Part shown: positions 22,667 to 34,525 of the stretch, piece after piece
Layout of the letters: each line of letters starts with the position of its first letter
How positions within the stretch are numbered: the stretch's first letter is position 1
NCBI GenBank assembly: GCA_033807775.1
Contig: CM066312.1
Coordinates: 27,439,696-27,503,695, forward strand
DNA length: 64,000 nucleotides
Source of the DNA: Saussurea involucrata
Lineage: Eukaryota > Streptophyta > Magnoliopsida > Asterales > Asteraceae
Direction: 5' to 3'
Program-made: the position numbers and the translations under genes
Notes under the pieces: model-generated
The model's database searches: none
What the model was told of the DNA's origin: nothing
What the model saw: only the letters and a program-made list of their open reading frames with translations

Positions 22667-25325
22667 TTATTCTTCATGGTCCAACATTCCATGCTCGCTG
22701 ATGAGAAAGTTAAACATTGTCCCATCAAGAGGTTTGGTAAAGAGACCAACTAAGTGAAAGTCAGTTGGAATAAAATGAAGTTCTGTATCTCCATTCATCA
22801 CATGATCTCTGATAATGATATCTGATTTCGATGTATTTTGTTTTTGAGTGTAGCACTGAATTGTTTGCTATAGCGATGGCACTAGTGATGTCGCAATAGA
22901 TGAGAATCTTGAATAGCTGAAGGTCATAGTCTAATAGCTGATTTCTCATCCATCAGACCTGAGCACAACAACTTCTAACGACTACATACTCAGCTTCAGC
23001 GGTAGAGGTGGACACTGAACTTTGCTTTTTGCTTGTCAACCTCGCCAGCTTTCTCCCCAGCAGCTGACAGCCTCTTGTGGTTTTTTTAATCTAGTTTGCA
23101 ACCTGCAAAATCGCTATCTAAATAGGTAGTTAGATCGAACCCTGAGTCTTTGGGATACCAAAGACCTAGGTTGGGTGTACCCTTCAGATATTTGAAAATT
23201 CGCTTTACAGCGATCAGATATTATTCTTTGGGTATAGATTGATATCGTGCACAATGATACGTAGAATACATGATATCAGGACGACTCGCTGTAAGATAGA
23301 GAAGAGAGCCGATAATTCCTCTATAGGCAGTGATATTAACAAGTTTTCTAGAGGGATCCTTGTTAAGTGTTAGCGGAGGTGCCATAGGGGTTTTCATAGC
23401 TTAGTTTTGAGTAAGATCGAATTTCTTCAGCATATCTTTAATGTACTTACCTTGGTGGATAAAAGTACCCTTATCGTTTTGCTTGATCTGAAGTCCAAGG
23501 AGGTATGTCAGCTTACCCATCATGCTCATCTTATACTCGTTTTTCATTCGTTTAGCGAATCGAGTGCACAGAGATGGATTAGTAGAACCAAATATAATAT
23601 CATGGACATATATTTGAACAAGAATAATATGACCTTTAACCTTTCTGAATAATAGAGTGTTATCAATTTTGCCACGTTCAAATTTTTCAGTGATAAGAAA
23701 GGAGGATAAAGTGTCATACCATGCATGAGGTGCTTGTTTTAAACCATAGAAAGCCTTATCTAGTTTATATACATATTCTGGATGCTTAGTATCAGCGAAT
23801 CCTGGTGGTTGTTCAACGTAGACTTCTTCAATCAGCTTTCCATTGAGAAATGTTGACTTGACATCCATTTGATGAACTTTGAAGTCTTTATGAACTGCAT
23901 AGGGTAGAAAAAGTCAAATTGCTTCGAGTCTTGCCACTAGGGAAAATGTTTCATCGTAGTCTATGCCTTCCTCTTGTCTGTATCCCTGAGCAACTAGTCT
24001 AGCTTTGTTGCGGGTTACAGTTCCAAATTCATCTAACTTGTTTTGATAAACCCATTTGGTGCCTATCACTGTTTTGGTAGATGGTCTAGAAACAAGATTC
24101 CAAACTTTGTTTCTTTCAAATTCAGTCAGTTCTTCTTGCCCAGCACTGACCTAATTTGGATCTCTAAGTGCATCATCAGTTTTCTTTGGTTCAATCAGAG
24201 AAATAAAATTAATGAATAAACAAATGTTACCTGAACTTCGTCGAGTCTAAATACCTATGTTTGGATCACCAAGAGTTTGATCAATTGGGTGATTTATAGT
24301 CCATTGCTGAGCAAGTGCTTGAATCACTGACTCAGATAGAACTTCTGGAGGTGCTGAAGAGGAAGCTTCAGCAGCAGTGGATTCAGATATACCGGGCAAG
24401 ATTTGCTGAGGTTCAGATGAAGTTTCATTCACTGATTGTTGAAAGGTGGATGGGTTTTTAGAGGTTGAGGGTTCAAAAGGAGGCAAAGTGTGTATCGGAA
24501 TAGCTGATACCCAAGAGGAGGATTCAACTTCACTTGTTTGCATGCTAGGGATAATGATAAGATCATCAGTAGCGGTTGGGTTGTTGACCTGACGGTATGG
24601 GTTGAAATTTGCTTCTGATTCCCCATAATGAGAAAACATCCACTGATTCAACTCATCGTTTTTAGCAGTAGGTTTTGAATTTGCTGAAACGAATTTATCA
24701 AAGGTGACATGAATAATTTGTTCTACAGTTTGTCTTCTCTTATTGAAGACTATGAAGGCTTTGGATATTTAGGAGTATCCTAGGAAAATACCATCGTCAG
24801 CTTTGGGGTCAAACTTTCCATGGGAATCTCTGTTGTTTAATATGAAACATCGACAACCAAAGATGTGAAGAAAGCTGATAGATGGCTTTCTTCTATGAAA
24901 AATTTCATAAGCAGTTTTGTTGAATCTTTTAACGATCAACGCCCTATTTTGCATGAAACAGGTAGTGTTGACAGCTTTTGCCCAGAATTGAGTTGGAAGA
25001 CGAGAATCGTTGAGCATAGATCGAGCATCTTCGATGATCGTTCTGTTTCTTCTTTTAGCGGCTCTGTTTTGCTGAGGTGTTCTTACAGCTGAGAAGTTGT
25101 GAGAAATGCCCTTACTCTCAAAGTAGTTATCAAGAGAACTGTTTTTGAAATTAGTTCCATGATCACTCCTTATTGAGCGAACAATCATATTGTTCAGGAC
25201 TTCCAATTTCCTAACAAATGAGATGACTTCTTCTGAGGTGTCACTTTTTTCACGGAGGAACATAACCCAGGTATAGCTAGAGAATTCATCTACTATGACC
25301 AGAGTGTATTTCTTTCCAGCGATGG
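22667..25325 (-). pseudogene. pol: Copia pol of D (integrase core to RNase H), decayed
   Basis: Reading right to left: integrase core (AGKKYTLVIVDEF at about 25320, RTPQQNRAAKRRNRT at about 25060-25090, where NGVAERRNR is usual), linker, RT (region 23400-24200, with QIYVHDIIFGS near 23600, the YVDD motif altered to YVHD), RNase H (about 22760-23060), stop at 22667-22669. Open pieces are 24769-25325, 24247-24651 and 23401-23868; stops and frameshifts separate them. The altered RT active site would be inactive by itself. A1 insertion removed the protease and integrase zinc domain from this side. Confidence 0.88.
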
Positions 25326-25901
25326 TGTAGAAACCAGGATTCAATCTTACAATCAATTATGAACAATTAGGAACAATCAAAAAGTGAAATGATAAAGAAT
25401 TGGATCAAACAACTTCGTATTCAATCAAGAACAGATTACAGATCTAGAGAGAGAATCTCTCAAAGATTACAAAGTGAATACAAAGTTATGCGGAAAGTTA
25501 GTTAGCTTACAGTTGCTAACTTCTATATATACTGTAAGGAAAAGCTAAAGCTACAGTACATATATGTGAAAGACTAATAGAACAATTACATGTGTCCTAA
25601 TTAGTAACAGAATATAAAGGAAAATATCTTAAGACATAAATTCTGAATAACATGTTCAGAACTTCTGAACATCCTTCTGATTGAGCACTTCAGAACATCT
25701 TTCAAGAACTTGTCATTTTCATCTTCATCATCAGAAGTTCGGAGTCTCCTACTCAGAAATCTGAACCTTCTATTCAGACTCTCACACTTAGAATCTTTTC
25801 GAGACTTCTCTAATTAGAAGTTCTGAGTCTCCTTCTCAGAACTCCGAGTCTTCTACTCAGATGTCAACACTTGTGTTTTTGACAAAACTTCAGATCTAAC
25901 A
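25326..25901 (-). repeat. A1 3' LTR (576 bp)
   Basis: On the minus strand it starts TGTTAGATCTGAAG at 25901, beside the tract AAAAAAGGGGAGATT, and ends at CA (plus TG 25326) against D pol. TATATAT lies at 25524-25530. CAGAAnTTCTG-type words cluster at 25640-25870. Start and end match the C LTR family. Confidence 0.88.
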
Positions 25902-25916
25902 ATCTCCCCTTTTTTG

Positions 25917-28900
25917 TCAAACACTCCTATATTGATCAACATTGAATTCTTTTAGAGCAGGTACAATCTTCAGTAGTATCACATTTCTCAGAGCAAGTCT
26001 TCTATCAATCTGTTCAATGAGCTCTTTTGTCTTTTGAACCTGGACACCTCTTTGTATCTTCTTTTCCAAACTTTTCTTGATAAACCTGAGAGTTCCAGAG
26101 CTATATTTGGCAGCTTCACTAGCTCTAAAAATATCTTTTCCTTTTGGTTATTCTTCAGTGTAACACCCAGTTATGACCATTCATCGACATATCCAGTCTT
26201 CATAGCATCCAGTTGCACATGCTCATTATTTGGCTTTGACAGATAGACACATATGCACATACAGAGCAATTTGAAAGTCAGTATATGCATACCATCTTAG
26301 AATGTAAAACATAGCTTCTCTTACTGTTGCCAATGTACCACTCTCCTTCTTGTATTTTCTATAGTCTTTGTTCTCCAGAAGACAATACAACCTGTAGAAA
26401 TCCACAAATGAGATCTTATCAAAATCTGCTTCAGTAAAATAGTAGACTTTTCCATCTTCTCTGAGAACCTCAAACCCATAATATTCATGTTTATTGTACT
26501 TCTTGACAACTAATTCTCTGATTCCAGTGATTAAGAAATCAGAATATACATATTGCTTTTTCTTTCCAACAACTCTTGTCAATTCAGAACGAAGCCATCT
26601 AGAAAATTCAGACTTATCATGATATACACTCAGAAAATTTACTTCTCTTGGCTGAAAGAAGTTTGGCAAAGTATACTCCAAGAACGCAATATTTAGATCA
26701 ACAGACATTTCTTCTTCTTTGTCTTCAGACTTTTCTGTTTGCCCTGCCTCTTTCATCTGAACATCTTGTGAAGACACAACATCTGGGATAACTTTTTCAA
26801 CATCTGAGTAAACACCATTTACTTGGTATTCAGTTGGAAATACAAAGTCAATATGCAGCAACTTCTTTGGATTTTCTTCTGAAAGCATACAATCACTGCA
26901 CTCTTTGATTCTAGTTTTGAGATCCAACCTTTCTTGGATGTGCCTTAAACATTTTTTCTTCAGAATAGCTTTCTCTCCTTCAGCAATTACATTCATCTCT
27001 ACCAACAATAATTGTAGAGTAGCATCACTGTACTTTACCAGATCATTTAATCTGAAAAACTTTGGTGAATCAGAAGCTATGTAGAAGAAGCCTTCATTTT
27101 CAACTCCTTCAATCACAAATCCACGAGCACAGTTTTCATTGCTAGGCTTTCTGATTGGACAGCTTAAGTTACATTTATCTTTTCCTGCTTCAATGGCCAA
27201 TTGAAAGTCATAGAGATGCATGTTTCTGACATATATCCCCAAAATTCTTCTGCATTCAATTTCCATCCAGGTTTCCTCTATGCTTGCAAAGAACTTTACC
27301 AGAAATATTTGATCACCAAGAAACAGTCTATGAAAGTCAAAACTTGTAAGACTCACTTTCAGATTTCCTTCCTTCAGTACTACCATACTTATATACTTTA
27401 AGCCATCAAATTCTTCAGTTTGGAACTCCAACACCTTTTCAATGCATTTCTGAACATGTAGCTTTTCATCAGGTTTTCTCATTATGTTTGAAGCCTCTAC
27501 ATAAGTCATCTGTACTCTTTCATCCATGAAGCCATCAATAAAGTTCTCAATAACCACAAACTCATCATCTGTGCAGTAGATATACTCATAGGTTTCTTCT
27601 GGAAAGATATCATGAAAATAATGTCTTGCAAGAGGAGTGTCACTCTGATCAATAATAAAGTCACATATGGTTCTTCCAGTGTTGGCAATTCAAGTCTTGG
27701 AATCACAATAGGTCTTCTGAACACATATTCCATAGGCATGAAATAATTCTCAACTATGTCATACTCTTCATCATTAGCTCCCAACTCATCCATAAAATGT
27801 AGTTGAAACTCATTTTGAAACTTCTGTGAATAATCAACTGTGTGATCCTCTTCTCCCAACAAATCGATAGGCCTCACAATTCTGATAGTTCTTTGAACAT
27901 TCTGAACATTAAGAGCTCTCACCAACTCACTGTGCATTCTCCTTATCAGAACATCATTTAGCCTTCTTTCTTCAACCTCATAATTAAGAAACTCACCTTT
28001 GGTATAAGGAACAACTTCTAAGCATGTATTCACCTCAGAACTTTCAATTAAGCTTTCCTCAGAAAAATCTATCATATTCATCTCATAACTATCTTTAGAA
28101 GAATCTGTCTTCATTTCCTCTTGTTCCATAACATTTTCATCTATCAAAATCATTTCATCTGACCCAAAAATACTCACTTCCTTAACATTCTGATCTGCCA
28201 TGACTACATCGTCTGTCACAATATTCTCATCTATCACAATCACATCAGTTTCATCAGAATTCACTTCTACTTCAGTATTTAACTCCAATTCCTCTGTTTT
28301 ACCAGTATCCTCTTCATAAGACTTTTCATGCATCACTTTTTCTGATTCTATAGCATCCTCAGATTCAGAACTGATTGTAACAACTGCTAACTTTTCAACA
28401 TCTGCTACTTTTTGAACATCTGTTAACTTCTCAACATCTTCTAACTCAGTACTTTGCTTCTGCCTTTTCTCCCCCTTTTGATGATGATGAGACTCATTAT
28501 CATCAAATTTCCTCTTTAAGGACTGAGTTGATGCAGATTCTGGCTCTGCTACAGACAAAGGCATGATGGCTAAAGGCTTTGAAACACTTGCTAAATTTGA
28601 ACTGAAAGCTTTAACAAGAAAAGATTGCATATCCTCCATACTTTTCAGAATTTTCTTTTGAATTTCAGATAACTCATCTTTAATCTCCTTTTTGTGAGAT
28701 TCCAAAGATTCTTTGACTCCATCAACCTTTTGCTCAACAGATTTTGCCTTTTCATCTAATTTTGTTATGAGATCCTTGATTTCATCCTTCAAGGAAACAA
28801 TAGTTTTCTCCAGTTTCTCCACCTTTACACCCAGATCATGGTTTTGTTTCTGAATCTTTTCAAATTCAGAAGGTTCTAACGTTAATCCTGGATCAACAAA

Positions 28901-30726
28901 TGACCCAGTTTTCATGTGTTCATAGAACTCATGGCCTGTAGGTGTCACAAAGTCACCATGTACAACATATGCACTATGTAAGGAAGCTTTTAAGATGTTC
29001 ACTTCCCCAGGACTTCCATCCAATCCTTGACAACCAATAATAGGAATGTCTATAGATGTTGATACAGGAATACGAAATTCTTGTGATGTGCTTGTGTTCA
29101 AAGGAATTTCAGGCTCAAATTAGATTTTACTGGGTAATTGGACTCAAAGTGTTGAAAAATATGTTGGGATTTATCACCACCCTCCAAATGAGTTTGGGAT
29201 GGTTCCCCTATTTGAAATGAAACAGTAGCATGTTTGAATGCTTCTGAGTAGCTAGGGATTGGTTGTTCAAGTTCCATCATGGGCTCAATGATGTTTTCTT
29301 CAATATTGGTCACCAAGGGTTGTGAACCAATAGTAGATGTGGGTGCCCGGTTTAGATCAGCTGGATCAGAATTATCTCTGTTTTCTAATTCTGTTAACAT
29401 TCTCTCAGTCTCACATCTCTCTGTCTGTTTTTCACTTTCCAGTCTAACCAAGCTCTCTAAATTTTCCCTCTCATTTCTCTCAGAATGTTCTCCCACTTGA
29501 ACATTCTCCCCCTCTCTATTTGCGTTAGACCCCTCACCTCTCATCTCAGGGTTTTCCTCATGGGTAGGGATCTAAGGTTGTTCAAATCCCATAGAGGTGC
29601 AATATGATTTTAATACCTCACTTTCCCTTGGAATATATTGCTTAAGTGACCTTGGAAGTGGTTTGTGATTAGGAAAATTCTCAAGTTTAAGAGATGAAAT
29701 CATTTTACCCGTGTAGAAGATTGGCCCATGCTCCTCATTTGCTCTTCTTGGGATGTTTTTATCTTGATCCATTGCATACCAGATTACCAACTGCCAGTAC
29801 CTATGATAAGGTATATATGTAAGTGGAGTATCCCTTGTTTTTCCCTCTAATGCCTTCTGATTCCTCTCAAAAGTGTTCTTTATATCTTCCCATAAGATAG
29901 AAGCATAATCATAGTGTATATTTTTCACTAATCCATGTAAGATTTGCAAAATTTGTCTTGAACCTTGATTAAGTGAACTGTGTTTCCCAGATAAACACTT
30001 GTTAATAATGTTGAAGAAACATGCCCAGATTGGTGGTAATTTGTTCCTTCTGAATGAGCTAAGATTCTTCAACTCTTCATTATACCCCAATCTCCTGAAT
30101 TCAGCTAACAATTCTTCTGTTAATGGTGAGTCTTCAAAGTCTAATCTCCCCTGTAAATCATCTTTTTCTGGTAACCTTAGCATAGTTCTCATAAAATTGA
30201 CAGTCAAAGTAACAGTCACTCCCCCTATATTTGACACAAACTTGTTACCTTGTAATTCCAAATGCTTCCACCACTGTTGTATATACTGTATTGGTACAGA
30301 TTTCTTCATTGTAAACCACTTCTTGAATGGATGGTACTTCAACAACTCTATGATTATCCTATGTTCTTCTTTGAACTTAGTTGCATCAATCACTAATACA
30401 CAGTTATTTTCAACTAAATCCAAATACTCACTCTCAGGTACAATCCTCTCCATAGAATTAAGTTTAGAAGACATCACAGACCTTACCGTACTTTGTTCAT
30501 GTTGTATATTCTCATTTCCCCCATCTGTATTTCCTTCAGATTCAGCCATATTCGCATCCCCTACATCTTCGTTAACATTTCCTAGTACAATATTCTCTCC
30601 TAAAGCCCCTTCTTCTATGGCTCTGTTCTCAGGCATACGAACTTCATCATTCTCTGAATCCGAGGATTCCATCAAAGTTTTCGAGGAGTGTAACGATATA
30701 GGTTTACTTCTTCTTGAACCAGACAT
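25917..30726 (-). pseudogene. Late (env-position) ORF of A1
   Basis: ATG is at 30724-30726 (MSGSRRSKPISLHSSK), with the terminal stop at 25917-25919 next to the polypurine tract. The N-terminal block has YIQQWWKHL (about 30255-30280) and CLSGKHSSLNQ (about 29970-30000). An acidic/low-complexity part follows, then a coiled coil (about 28640-28850) next to the LKRKFDDNE...HQKGEKRQ segment (about 28455-28520). The C-terminal block has REDGKVYYF (26435-26465) and DFYRLY. A TAG at about 29573 and indels near 29120, 27550 and 26170 separate the open pieces 29572-30726, 29098-29544, 27506-29101 and 26226-27557. No signal peptide or membrane helix is visible. Plus-strand 29999-30748 is an antisense shadow. 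Confidence 0.78.
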
Positions 30727-30760
30727 GATTTCAATATGGAAGATTTAAAGAAAACAGAAT

Positions 30761-31715
30761 CGTTTGTCCCGAAGGGCTATACAAGTTTGTAGAAGGGGGG
30801 GGGGGGGGGGGGGGTTGAATACAAACAGACGTTTTAACTTTTCTAAATTGTTTATTGATAAATCAAGACAATTTACAACTTGTTGCGGAACAAGATTAAG
30901 GATAAACCTAATCTTAACAACTCTTGAGAAACACTAAGTTTCTTGTACTAGAAAGAAATAAATTACGAATAATAACTTAACAATAAGAGAGAGATAAGAA
31001 GAGGGTCCGAGCACACTTCAAAACTGAAGTAAGGTTCTTCTTATATACTACATGCATTTAATGCATGGCAGTATGTCTTTACATGTGGCAGCAGCTGAGT
31101 AGTTGCATGTCATTTACCTTTGTAGACAACCTTAGTAGCTGCATGGTGCACAGTGTAGAATCAGAGTTGTTGTACGATTACAGAGAAAAGGGATGTCCGT
31201 TATGACAGTTCGTACGGAGACGTGCAAGAGAGGTAAGACAATAGTAACATGCAGGGAGACTTCATGATAAGCTTTCGTTGAGTCGGATCTTTATCAGCGA
31301 ATGATAAAGTTCAGCAATTACTGAAGTCTTCTACTTGATACTTCACGTTGAATGGACAGGTCTTGCTTTGCTGATATCCGCATCAGTTCATGAGTAGACT
31401 TGTCGCTGGTTCTTGAGCTTGATCTTCGACTTCAGCGTAGAACTTTGGTTGACGTGAAACTTGTCTTCAGGGATCATAAGTAAACAACTAATTTATCAGC
31501 GATCATCTCATAGACTGAACAGGCTCAGAGTTATAAGATGATGAACAGTGTTCGCTGAATATCTAATCTAAAGAGTGAGAGTTCCTATCAGCGGTACTGT
31601 AAAGTCTTAGTACTTATCAGCGATAGTGAAACTCTAATACATATTGTTTACTTACAATTTTCACTAAGTGTTTAAGAGAGGGTCATTATCAAATCACTGA
31701 GGGTTTGGATCAACA
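30761..31715 (-). repeat. B 3' LTR (~955 bp)
   Basis: Its first plus-strand bases are CGTTTGTCCC where the partner has TGTTGGTCCC, consistent with a small edge deletion. It carries a run of 20 G (30795-30814). A minus-strand TATATAAG box is at about 31038-31045. The end GGATCAACA (31715) is followed by the polypurine tract complement. Confidence 0.9.
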
Positions 31716-31730
31716 ATCTCCCCCTATTTG
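31716..31730 (-). other. B 3' polypurine tract
   Basis: The minus strand reads CAAATAGGGGGAGAT directly before the LTR start TGTTGATCC. Confidence 0.88.
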
Positions 31731-33231
31731 ATTATGACATAGCAACAGAGAAAATTGCTATTTAATGAAAACATAAGGATAAAAAGAACTCATAAAATAC
31801 TTGTCCCTTTTACTGTTTTCTGGGATCTTTTCAGTACTGATGGAGTCAAGTACATTCGCTGAAATTCTTCTTTAAACTCTGTAAAGATTACATAGGGAAG
31901 TGGAAAAATTACAAGTACAGCAAATAAAATTACAGGTACAAAAGATGTAGACAGATAAGGAGAGAAAGAATTACAAGGCGATCCTATCCGTCAAAAGGTT
32001 CTTCCTTGATGAGAAGTTCATCGAGGGTCTTTGATGTGGGAATCATCCAGTCAGGGACAGTGACACCTTGATCCTTTTTGTTCTTTGCTTCTTCAAAGAT
32101 CAGGGGCTTGAGGTGACGTGCCTGAATGTCGCATCTGACTTCACACCCGTATATGAGATCTCTGAGCTGTTCGATGCGAGTGATTGGAAGTTCAGAGATG
32201 CGTTGAAAGTGTTGATTTCTTTGGTAGTCTAGAAAGAATATACCATAGGGATCACTTACGACTTTGCCATGGATGAAAGTTTCACCAGGTGGTAGGGAGG
32301 TGTCAAGCACTGAGAGGTCAGCATCAGGACCGATAACTTCAGCACGAGAGAAACCAATACCTGTTTCATTCCGTATAGGAGGACCTGAGTCTGAGGCTTT
32401 CTTTTCCTTTGCAGAGACTCCTCTTTGTTGAGGAGGAAGAAGAGTGGAAGGAGGAATATCCACAGCAGAAGATACCAAGTCGATCTGAGTATTTAAAATT
32501 TTCTCGACATGGCTCTTGAACTTTGAGCGCGATTGCTGAATGGCTAATTTCAGTTCCAACCATTCAGAGAAACCAAACTTCTCTAAAGTAGCAGCATAGA
32601 AGGTTTGCTTTGTTTTGTCTTCTCTGAATACATCAACTTCAACAACAGGAACGTCAACGAACAATCTTCCTCTGATGTTTACTTTGATGATTTTGGATGG
32701 TCGAGATCGATAGTTCAACATTTCTTTACACCATTCCAAAGTCGTATCAGATACTTTAGTCGTTTTTTCAACGATCCTTTGGGCATCATCCCATAGCTGG
32801 CGTTGGACATCAATGGGAGTTCTTTTCAACGGGGGGTCTTTCACCAATTTTTGGACAAGCTGGATGGCGAGAGTCTTATCTTTTTATTCAGCTTCCTTCT
32901 TTTCGGCGAGTAATTTTTCAGCTCTTAGATGATCCTCGTATTCTTTCCTTGAGATCCTGAACTTTGTGGGAGCAGGGATTTTGTCACGAGGAAGAATGAT
33001 TCGTTGATCTTCAAAATATTTGATCATTGCATCTCTCTTCTCTTGATCCTCTTCACTTAGCTTTTGAGGAGCCAAGGAAGGTCTGTTTTTGTGAGAGAGC
33101 AGCTGTTCTTCAGGTTCATCAGTCTCAGTGGTTAAATCCAAGACTGGGATTATTTCTTCAGCTCTTGTGGCTGGGATTATTCCTGGTGTAGTCGTGAGAG
33201 CTTTAGCGGGATCCTCAAGCAGGGGAGAGGA

Positions 33232-33389
33232 CTAACTGAAACACAGCGATTGTTTAAGTAAGAAAAGTTGGGAAGAAAGAGATAGAGAAAAGAATGTGGT
33301 TAAGTGTATAGAGGTTTTAAGGATAGAAGGATTGAGATTGAGAAGGGATAGAGGAGGGATGCAGTGTAAGGGAATAGAAGGTAGTGTAC
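33232..33389 (-). other. Intron in B late ORF (158 nt)
   Basis: The minus strand has donor CAG|GTACACTACC at 33389 and acceptor TTAG|TCCTCTCC at 33232, with GTGTTTCAG four bases upstream as the alternative. Joining at TTAG keeps the coding frame open into the C-terminal exon. Reading through ends in a stop 32 codons later. The D copy keeps both edges with a 135 nt interior. Confidence 0.7.
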
Positions 33390-34441
33390 CTGACAAACTG
33401 GCTTTTGAAGCAAGATCGTCAGATTGTCTTCTTCAGCGAGGCTTTTGTTTTTGCCTTTGTCATCTTCAGACGTTGCAGGCTTTGTCTTGGTCCGCTCCCC
33501 TGAAGGTTCTTTTATCTTGATCCCTTTTTGAGCTGGGGCTTTTGCAACAGGCTGGACGTAGAAGAAATCGTCATCATCATCATCTTCATCATCATCATCT
33601 TTGGGGGATGATGATGGTTCTTCATCAGAGATGTCGACAGGTTCATCATCTTCAGTTTCTTCTTCAGACTCGACCTCTTTAGCATAAGGTTCGGTCACGT
33701 CAGTAGCAGCTTCCTTCAGTTGCTCATCGAGTTGCTCCCCCTCAGATATAGAGGAAGGTTTCTCGGTTTCCTCAGGGTTTTCAACACCCTGAGGTTGTGG
33801 AGTAGAAGTACTAGCAGCAATTTCAATACCCTCCCCCTCAGCATTATGGGGAAGGTCTTCTTTAGTCTTCTCCCCATCTTCCACATTATGGTTGGGGGAG
33901 GTAACAGATTGTTCAGCAGCAGAGTGTATTTGGTCCCTGTCTTCTAGGCCAGAGATCCCAATACAGTTTTCAATCTGTGCTACTCTGACTTCTAGGCCAG
34001 TTATAGCAGGATTGATCTTTTCAAGAGCTTCGCGATCGACCTGAGAAAAATTTGAAGTTGGGATGTTCAGGCGATCGAGCACTTTCTGAACAATTTCTTT
34101 GACGGCGGAGACGTCAGCCTTGATCGTGCAAACTTCACCTTTAAGAGAACTAACCTCTGTCTTCAATGATGTGACTTCATTGGACAGAGAGGTGAAGTTT
34201 GTTGAAAGAGAGGTGGTGGCGGTTGAATTGTCAGCGAGGGTGGTAGCAAATTGAGCGATGCTACCATCCACCTTCTCCAGATCAGTTTTGGAGGCTTTTG
34301 TATCGACGATCTCGGTCAGCTTTTTGAGTTTCTCTCCAGCGTCTGTAACCGCTGAAGAGTTCGTGGAGAGAATGGTGTTGTAATTCTCCACCTTTGTTTC
34401 CAGGGCCTTCAGGGAGGTGTTGATATCCCCCAAATTAGGAC

Positions 34442-34525
34442 CTGAAACAGTTATCAACTTATGATCAGAGGAAAGCTCAGAAGTTTGGGGTAGAGAAAGA
34501 GGAGTGTTTTGGATTGTGTTTATAC
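34442..34525 (-). other. Intron candidate in B late ORF (84 nt)
   Basis: The minus strand shows GCAG|GTATAAAC at 34525 and CTGTTTCAG|GTCC at 34442, T-rich before the acceptor. Its length is a multiple of three and it is open when read through, so it could be retained. D has the same edges but an in-frame stop inside. Confidence 0.5.

Larger units (their letters stand above)
16101..25325 (-). mobile_element. Copia element D (B-type family), 3' part
   Basis: Minus-strand copia. From left to right it has the 3' LTR (16101-17043), polypurine tract, late ORF, internal promoter, and pol up to the integrase core, where A1 interrupts it at 25326. Its gag and 5' LTR must lie beyond A1/A2, to the right of the window. 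LTR, pol and late ORF resemble element B but all frames are heavily broken. A TRIM sits in its late ORF. Confidence 0.85.
25326..30760 (-). mobile_element. Copia element A1, 3' part (continues at 57248-58245)
   Basis: Minus-strand A-family element inserted in D pol directly after GATGG (25321-25325, the presumed target duplication). This part holds the 3' LTR, polypurine tract and late ORF. B interrupts it between the late-ORF leader (30760) and its promoter (57248). The remainder (57248-about 58245) has the promoter, the post-pol region and a gag-end/protease scrap. Most of pol is deleted. Beyond 58245 the plus-strand copy A2 begins. Confidence 0.85.

Noticed and set aside
29999..30748. A 249-residue open frame on the plus strand
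   Set aside because: It is exactly antisense to the A1 late ORF; the matching A2 region gives a similar antisense frame (62048-62749, minus). It is a shadow of biased codon use.
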